Shown here: piece by piece, positions 58,613 through 64,000 of the stretch | Position numbering within the stretch: position 1 is the stretch's first letter | How the letters are laid out: each line of letters opens with the position of its first letter | Assembly (NCBI GenBank): GCA_003971905.1 | Contig: RSEE01000022.1 | Location: forward strand, 682,001 to 746,000 | Length of the DNA: 64,000 bases | Direction of reading: 5' to 3' | Source: Moniliella sp. 'wahieum' | Lineage: Eukaryota > Basidiomycota > Moniliellomycetes > Moniliellales > Moniliellaceae | Notes under the pieces: model-generated | Databases searched by the model: none | Told to the model about the DNA's origin: nothing | The model's input: the letters and a program-made list of their open reading frames with translations, nothing else | Position numbers and translations under genes: made by a program

Positions 58613-59234
58613 ACGATCGATGTAGAAGACACGGATGACACCAATGAACATTGGCTGACTATGCACGAAAGGGCTTCTTCCGTGTATAACGAGGGCGAAC
58701 GCCGTGAAAGGAGAGGGAAAATGATGGATGACGCTCAGTTGAGCGATGAGCCTCATCGCTGAGCCTCGATGCTCGCATGCCACACATGCATGTCACATGC
58801 CACACCAACGCCAAGGCGTGGCGCTGTCTTTCTTTTTCTCTCTTTTGCGAATGGTAAGAACGAAGTAGTGGTGCAGTGACCAGGTGAACCCCAATGTTGA
58901 GTTCAACTTGAACGCTCACCTACTCAACAAGGCAACTGCCTGCGAATGCGGTACAGTAGTAACTAGTAACAACTTTTTGAGGCAACAGCTCCGTACGACA
59001 AGGGCCATGTGACTAGTGCCAGGTGCCACCACGCGCCACGGGCCCACTTCGACGTTCGACGATCAAGTTGATCGAGGATCGAGGATCGATATCGAGGATC
59101 CCCGCATGCCGCGGCCGAGCCACACTTGCTTGTGCCTCCCGGCCCGCATCGGGTAAATGCAAGGAATTGCGCTGAAAACAGGAAGCTGGGCGAGGCAAGA
59201 CACCGCCGACATCCGACCCCGCTCGGTTGTTGCA

Positions 59235-59257
59235 ACATCATGCATCATGCATCATTG
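59235..59257. repeat. (ATGCATC)n heptamer cluster
   Basis: Core ATGCAT at 7-bp spacing. A relative at 59432-59465 mixes ATGCAT, ATGCGT and ACGCGT cores in the same 7-bp register. Confidence 0.85.
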
Positions 59258-59354
59258 ATCGACCATCTGCATCAGTACATGAGTATACTGAGACTCAGTT
59301 GAGTACCCTGCTCGTTCGATTCCATCCTTCACTGCCTTCATCCACTTCATCGAC

Positions 59355-59380
59355 GTGAACGTTGAACGTTGAACTTCAAC
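59355..59380. repeat. (GAACGTT)n heptamer cluster
   Basis: Two AACGTT cores at 7-bp spacing, then TTGAACTTCAA, itself a palindrome. Confidence 0.85.
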
Positions 59381-59697
59381 CTGGGCTCTCTGCCCGTCCA
59401 TCTGGGAAGAGAGAAGACAGGGCAGATTGGTCGCATCATGCATCATGCGTCACGCGTCATGCGAATGCCCTGTGCATGTGATTTCGAACCCCTCTCTCCT
59501 CCATCGCCCCTTCCCCCCACTGCCACCGGCCACACGCCTGTGCAGCTGTGCCATCGCTACTGTTTCCGATTATCGAGTACCCGCAGAAGCACCACCGCCA
59601 CCCCTGCCCCTCCCCCCCGCACATGCCAGCCCGCGTTTCACTTTTGCAACCGCCTGTGTGTGCTCGCGGGGACTAGCTCTACTAGGGCAATGCGAAC

Positions 59698-59800
59698 GAC
59701 TAGTTGCTACAGAACAAGTCACTAGTGGTGCGACTAGATGACTAGTGACCAGTGACTAGTGACTAGCTTGACTAGTAGTGATGGTGACTAGTGACGAGGA
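59698..59800. repeat. (GACTAGT)n heptamer cluster, second
   Basis: Several ACTAGT cores, some in exact 7-bp register (59739-59766), others separated by short unrelated bases. Confidence 0.85.
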
Positions 59801-59975
59801 AGTGACGCGGTGACGCGGCACGTGCCTGCGTGCCCAGCACACGCCGATCGCTGTTTCCTTGGTTTTTTTCTTCGTTGGTTCAGACCTTTTCAACGCTGAA
59901 GGGCTAGAGGCCTGCGGGGCTGAGGGGATGAAAGGGCTGAGGCGCTGAGGAGTTGACGATCGTTCCGGCTGAACT

Positions 59976-59995
59976 GAGTATTGAGTTCAATACTC
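59976..59995. repeat. 20-bp palindrome
   Basis: GAGTATTGA, GT, TCAATACTC: nine-base arms around two bases. Confidence 0.85.
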
Positions 59996-60184
59996 ATACT
60001 CACTAGTATAGTACTGTGTGGACGGAGGACACAGTGCAGCACTTGAACCCCCCACCTCGCACCTTGCACCTCGCACCCTTTCTTCCGACTACCATCTTGC
60101 TTTGCACGAGCCACCAACTCGCTGCCATGACGGCCGTCGCAGCTCCATCTGGTCGAACACTTCTACCACACCAGCCGCCAACCG

Positions 60185-60287
60185 CCACAACCACAACACA
60201 ACACAACCACAACCACACCACAACCACAACACACACAACCACACCCAACCACCCACAACCACAACCACAACCACACCAACCACAACC
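60185..60287. repeat. 103-base stretch of only A and C on the + strand
   Basis: Irregular CAACCA/CACAA units without a single G or T. The complementary strand is purely T/G, like a degenerate telomere-type repeat, but no regular telomeric unit can be defined. It may be translated if the downstream gene starts at 60127. Confidence 0.9.
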
Positions 60288-60470
60288 GCAGACACCCCCC
60301 TCGAACCGCGCCGCCGCCCCCTCTCCTGCACCCAGCAAGCCCGTTCCCAAGGCGCACCTCCCCCCCTCCCTCGCCCTCTGCTTTACAAGGTGGAGGAAAG
60401 GCCTCTTGTCGCTCCTGGCCAACGGATACGACGAACCAAGCGATCTAGCACCCAAGTTCATGCTGCGCTG

Positions 60471-61142
60471 ATGAAAGCCCAAGCGGATACCGATTGGTTG
60501 GCGCACGTGTGCACGGTGTGTGCGCAACCAGTGTCTGCAACGCGAGAATTGTACTGTTCGACGGAATGTCGAGGTGCGGATGCAGGAAGTTTACAGGTGC
60601 CTCCTTCGGTGTGCAATTTCCTGTTTGCGCGTCGGAGTTCGGGCTCGGTTCGGTCCAGCTCGGCACGGTCTTTCTTCGCGTGCTCTACTGGCGACCGGCG
60701 CAATTCTGCTTGGACCGAACGCACGGACGAGTGGGAGGACCGCGCTACGCCGTCCACTGTTCCCGTTCCCGTTGCCGTCGTTCCAACAGGAGTACGGTGG
60801 ATGCCTGCCAGCCTCCATCTACCTGCGGCGCTGATGGATCGTCGCTCCCCGCGTGCTATGGGGCCGTTCAAGGCACCCTCCCACCTCCTGTCATCATGGA
60901 CCAGACGGCGTTGCCTACCTTTATCCACCGCTTCCCGTCGTATTGCAGACCAACAGGAGGGATGGACGCCCCGAGTACAGGGGAAGGACACTCTGCGCTT
61001 CCTTTTGCTTTGTTGCCATTTTGCACGACGGCCGTACTGCAACAACCTACCTTCGGAACCTCTGGTCCTGAAGCTCAGCACGACCCGCCTTCCTACCCCC
61101 ACGTTCGTAGCGTGCCATGCTCCAGTCACAGCTCCTTCGTAG
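60471..61142 (+). CDS. Ecl1-family zinc-binding protein (lifespan regulator type)
   Basis: Small fungal proteins of the Ecl1 family bind zinc through a short Cys motif and respond to nutrient starvation. Seen: MKAQADTDWLAHVCTVCAQP, then LYCSTECRGADAGSL, that is C-x2-C ... LYCS-x-EC-x3-D, the family core. What follows is Ser/Arg/Pro-rich and unconserved; frames change, and PPPVIMDQTALPTFIHRFPS in the frame to 61246 may also belong. The start at 60471 is the nearest ATG to the motif; an upstream start at 60127 (MTAVAAPSG) would add a region translated from the A/C-only repeat through a frame change. The 3' limit is approximate. Confidence 0.55.
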   Translation: MKAQADTDWLAHVCTVCAQPVSATRELYCSTECRGADAGSLQVPPSVCNFLFARRSSGSVRSSSARSFFACSTGDRRNSAWTERTDEWEDRATPSTVPVPVAVVPTGVRWMPASLHLPAALMDRRSPRAMGPFKAPSHLLSSWTRRRCLPLSTASRRIADQQEGWTPRVQGKDTLRFLLLCCHFARRPYCNNLPSEPLVLKLSTTRLPTPTFVACHAPVTAPS

Positions 61143-63112
61143 GTGGTGCGATAACGCATGTACTACCACTGTCGGACGGGAACCGTCGGGTACTTTTTTG
61201 TTTTTTCTTCTTTTTTTTTGCCTCTCGTCGTCGTACCATTCATTGAACATCACTCTTTCCTTCCTTTCTACTGCCCTTCCTCTCGCTTTCGTTCCTGCAT
61301 CCACGCTCTGCTCTGGCAGCCGCAACCCATTTTCGTTCGCATCGTCGCATCGTCACATCGTCTGTCGTATCATCGCATTTCCCCTTCCCCCTCTCGCCTT
61401 TCCTATGTCCTATGTCCTCTTTTCCTTTTCCCCTTCCCTTATCCCTCGACACCATCGATTCTCTTGCAAACTACTCTCCTACCTTCTTTAACCATGGCCG
61501 TACTACGCGGTCACACAACCAACCAACCCAAAATCCTGGCACATTGCTCTGCGAGCTAGCGTGTGCACCCTACGTCGCCCTGCCCTCTATCTTCCGATTC
61601 CCTTCTTTCTTGTCCTCTCTCCAATCGCATGAGTACTGGTGAAGCACAGCCTACTAGTAAATCCCACTGGAAGAAAGTCACTGTTCCAATTCTAATTACA
61701 CCTCCTCGGATTGCCTCGAACGGTCGATCCAACATCCAGTTTGCCGGCTGTCCCACTGCATGATTGGCCCCACCACACAAAAAGAATTGACTCCATATAG
61801 GGACTAGAGTGAGCGAGTGATGTGCACGATGCACGTTGCAGGATCCAAATGACTCTGATGCTAGACCGCACAAGCCACCTGCCACCTGGATCGGGGTCCG
61901 TGAAGGTTCTTCACTCCATTACTCATCAATCATTGACAGACCATGGACGGATGCCCCCCCACGCACACTGATTATCAATAGTCAATCCAATCTCTGATAG
62001 TGTCCTTCGTTCGTCGCAGCCAAGCTGTCCCATTGCACGCTAACATGCAAAAAGATCAAAGACTCACACAGTCAAGGGGAGACGCGCGTTCGTTTCTCAC
62101 TTCGGGCGACAACGTGACACGGGCAATTGAAGGTGGGCTACAACGAGAACGCTAACTAAGGAAACTAAGGATCTCTCAGGCTCCACTGGCATGCCTACTG
62201 TCTTCCCTGGGTGCCAAGGGTCTACGTCAAGGCCGCAGTCTGCCACTCGATTGGTACGTGACCTCGGGGACTGACCACCAAGACCTGATCATGCTGGCAC
62301 AGAACGCGGTCCCCAATCCCCAATCGGACGTGCTATTCTCTCTCCACGCCTGCAAGCTGCAGCGGTCGAGCAGGGGAAGCCCAGTCTTCATTGTTCGTCC
62401 CGCGGCAAGGATATCTATATCACTGATATCTATATGTTATGCTGTTCCCACCAGTTCTGAGTCTGCAATATAATGATGCTGTTGCAACTTGGTCGATCCT
62501 ATTTACCCAAGAGGGCTTCATGAATCTCTTGCTCCCCTACCCGATGAGATAACCTGAACACGCATCACTGCATCATATGCATCAGGTATGCTGGTTCCCT
62601 GAGGAATGCAGACATTCATACTATGCGCCAATTTGTTTATGCAATGCCATGACATTATTCACATCCGGCTGGAACGAAAGCCGCAGGCAGTTATACTAGA
62701 GTAGCACGTAGCAGAAAGTAGCGAAGTAGTAAGAAGTAAAGAAAACCGTTCTTGCCAAACACGCACAGCCCGTCCGCACCGGACGGGCCCAGTGAGATCG
62801 ATGAGAATGCCCTCCGAGCCCAACCAGTCCCAGAAGGATGGGGGTGGGGGTGGGGCGGTAGAACTGTGGTCAGAGAGCCAGCTAGCGGAGAGACGAGGTC
62901 GTTGATGTTTTTTGCCTCCCCCCGTGCTTCAATTGGCTGGCTGCAAGAAACAAGAAAAAGGAATCCAAAGTATTTGATTTGTGGATTTGTGCTGTGCCTC
63001 CCTGGACCAGGTCCTGAACAGAGACCAGCATGCAAGGCAAGCGCTTCAAGCTTCAAAGGTTGAGTACTGATTACTGACGTTAACCGATGGACGATGGTCC
63101 GGCGGTAGGATC
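61143..63112. other. Intergenic region
   Basis: About 2 kb. 61200-61500 is a CT-rich run typical of fungal leaders or 3' regions; 61500-63000 is plain sequence. A CTTCAAG/CTTCAAA heptamer pair lies at 63043-63056. I saw no gene. Confidence 0.45.
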
Positions 63113-64000
63113 TTACGGCGCTTCGTCCGCCTTCTCACCCAAGGACGGGACCGGTTGGGCCGGGGTGGTCGCAGTTGCCTTAGGCTGCGACGGGCGAGGT
63201 AGCTGCGGCCGACGAACGCCGTCTTCCCACGCCCAACGCACCCAACACCGTATCCTGCACCACGTCGCCTGTCCAACGCATGGACTAGGCCATCGTGACG
63301 TACCGGCCCCGAAGCAGGGGGAGGTGGGGAGGTAGTAGATTTGTGCGAAAAGCACCGTGTCAAACGTCCCAGTGGGAAGGACCCGAGTCACTGCCTTCGC
63401 CATCAGAAGGAGACGTGGGGCTTGGTTGTCATGCTCATGCTTCGAATGGGATACGAAACCAGGAGCAACGGGGCAGCATGCTGCAGCGACGCTTGTCCTT
63501 CTTCCGGTGGTTGGAGGATGCGTGGGAGTGGTGAGCAAAGCCCAAGCCGGCGGCTGTGATGGTAGCTGACCGATGAGGTCGTTCGGCTCTTTCCTGTTGC
63601 TCGACTTCTTTCTTGAGCTGCTTAGTCTCGCGTTCGAGTTCTTTTTCGTGGAGCTTGGTTTGGCGCTCCTGTTCCAGGCGCGCAGCCTTGGCTCGGTCCT
63701 CTTCCCGTTCGAGGGCTAAGGCTTCGTGGGCATGCGTGTCGGCCACCTCGGTGTGCTTTCGCTCCAACCCGGCTTGGTCGCGCACCAAGGTGCCGTTTCA
63801 GATGCACGGCGCGGATGACGCAAGCGCGCCGCCGCCTTGAGCACATGATCTTGTACAAAGTCCCCCGTGTCCAGGAGGGTGACGCTGCGTTGCGGGTGAT
63901 GCGGTTCTTTGGACGTGGGACTTTCGACGCGGTACAGGGGGTTGGCCTGGTAGGTGGATTTGCTGCGCGGGAGCGCATCGGGATTGCCATTGGGGGAGTG
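63113..64000 (-). CDS. Unidentified protein with a coiled coil (partial, runs off the right edge)
   Basis: Several minus-strand frames look like one gene broken by frame changes or introns: from the edge NGNPDALPRSKSTYQANPLY and LLDTGDFVQDHVLKAAARL; then, one frame over, RDQAGLERKHTEVADTHAHE leading into a charged helix (EREEDRAKAARLEQERQTKL, ELERETKQLKKEVEQQERAE), a strong coiled coil of about 60 residues; then HHSHASSNHRKKDKRRC. The C-terminal part (63113-63538, ending SLGEKADEAP) is less certain and may be another gene or 3' sequence. I do not recognise the family. Confidence 0.4.

Larger units (their letters stand above)
56897..60470. other. Long divergent region between the Zn2Cys6 gene and the Ecl1-type gene
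   Basis: 3.6 kb. Holds an 18-bp hairpin (57062), repeat copy D (57590-58210) and the densest set of heptamer clusters in the window (58441-59770), plus a perfect small palindrome at 59976. No gene recognised. Confidence 0.5.

Overview
The window is eukaryotic nuclear DNA from a fungus, most likely a basidiomycete. Seventeen coding loci are supported by recognisable protein families. Most belong to the conserved fungal gene set: Sfp1, Yra1, Bdf1, Npy1, Ssh4, Mrh4, an Ecl1-type protein and a Zn2Cys6 regulator. Genes are GC-rich and have few introns (0-2 seen per gene). The introns I could place are 57-166 nt with GTACGT, GTATGT or GTAAG donors and TAG/CAG/AAG acceptors. Two intron-containing tRNA genes end in T-runs. 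The order within Basidiomycota cannot be fixed from sequence alone; the low intron density argues mildly against Agaricomycetes.

Layout. 1-0.54 kb: C-terminal end of a PIF1 helicase (+). 0.95-3.2 kb: carnitine O-acetyltransferase (-). 3.6-4.7 kb: Yra1/ALYREF mRNA export adaptor (-). 6.1-6.7 kb: ribosomal protein eS10 (+). 8.0-10.2 kb: Sfp1-like zinc-finger regulator (-). 10.2-15.1 kb: gene-poor DNA full of short reiterated palindromes. 15.1-16.5 kb: ornithine aminotransferase (+). 18.5-19.8 kb: casein kinase 2 alpha (-), head-to-head with a BET double-bromodomain protein at 20.6-23.0 kb (+). 23.7-25.3 kb: NADH pyrophosphatase (+). 26.4-27.3 kb: R3HCC1-like protein (+). 27.75-29.6 kb: ankyrin/CCCH protein (+). 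30.4-41.3 kb: degraded repeat and retroelement territory with one odd acidic ORF. 41.7-43.9 kb: SSH4 (+). 45.5-45.9 kb: tRNA-Phe and tRNA-Gly, convergent. 46.3-48.6 kb: MRH4-like DEAD-box helicase (+). 48.6-54.4 kb: gene-poor, with a 400-bp hexanucleotide array. 54.4-56.9 kb: Zn2Cys6 regulator (-). 57.6-58.2 kb: repeat copy. 60.5-61.1 kb: Ecl1-type zinc-binding protein (+). 63.1-64.0 kb: partial coiled-coil gene (-).

Almost every conserved gene is interrupted by one to several frame changes, usually one missing base in a 2-5 base homopolymer, and homology continues uninterrupted in the next frame. One tRNA appears to carry the same kind of loss. The simplest reading is uncorrected indel error in the assembly rather than pseudogenes, so CDS coordinates here span the whole homologous region rather than one open frame.

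Functional threads: Sfp1 lies beside a ribosomal protein gene, the kind of target Sfp1 controls in yeast. CK2 alpha and a Bdf1-type protein share a 760-bp divergent promoter, and in yeast CK2 phosphorylates Bdf1. The least explained signal is a set of intergenic clusters built from a self-complementary hexamer plus one spacer base, repeated at exactly 7-bp period, with a different hexamer at different sites.
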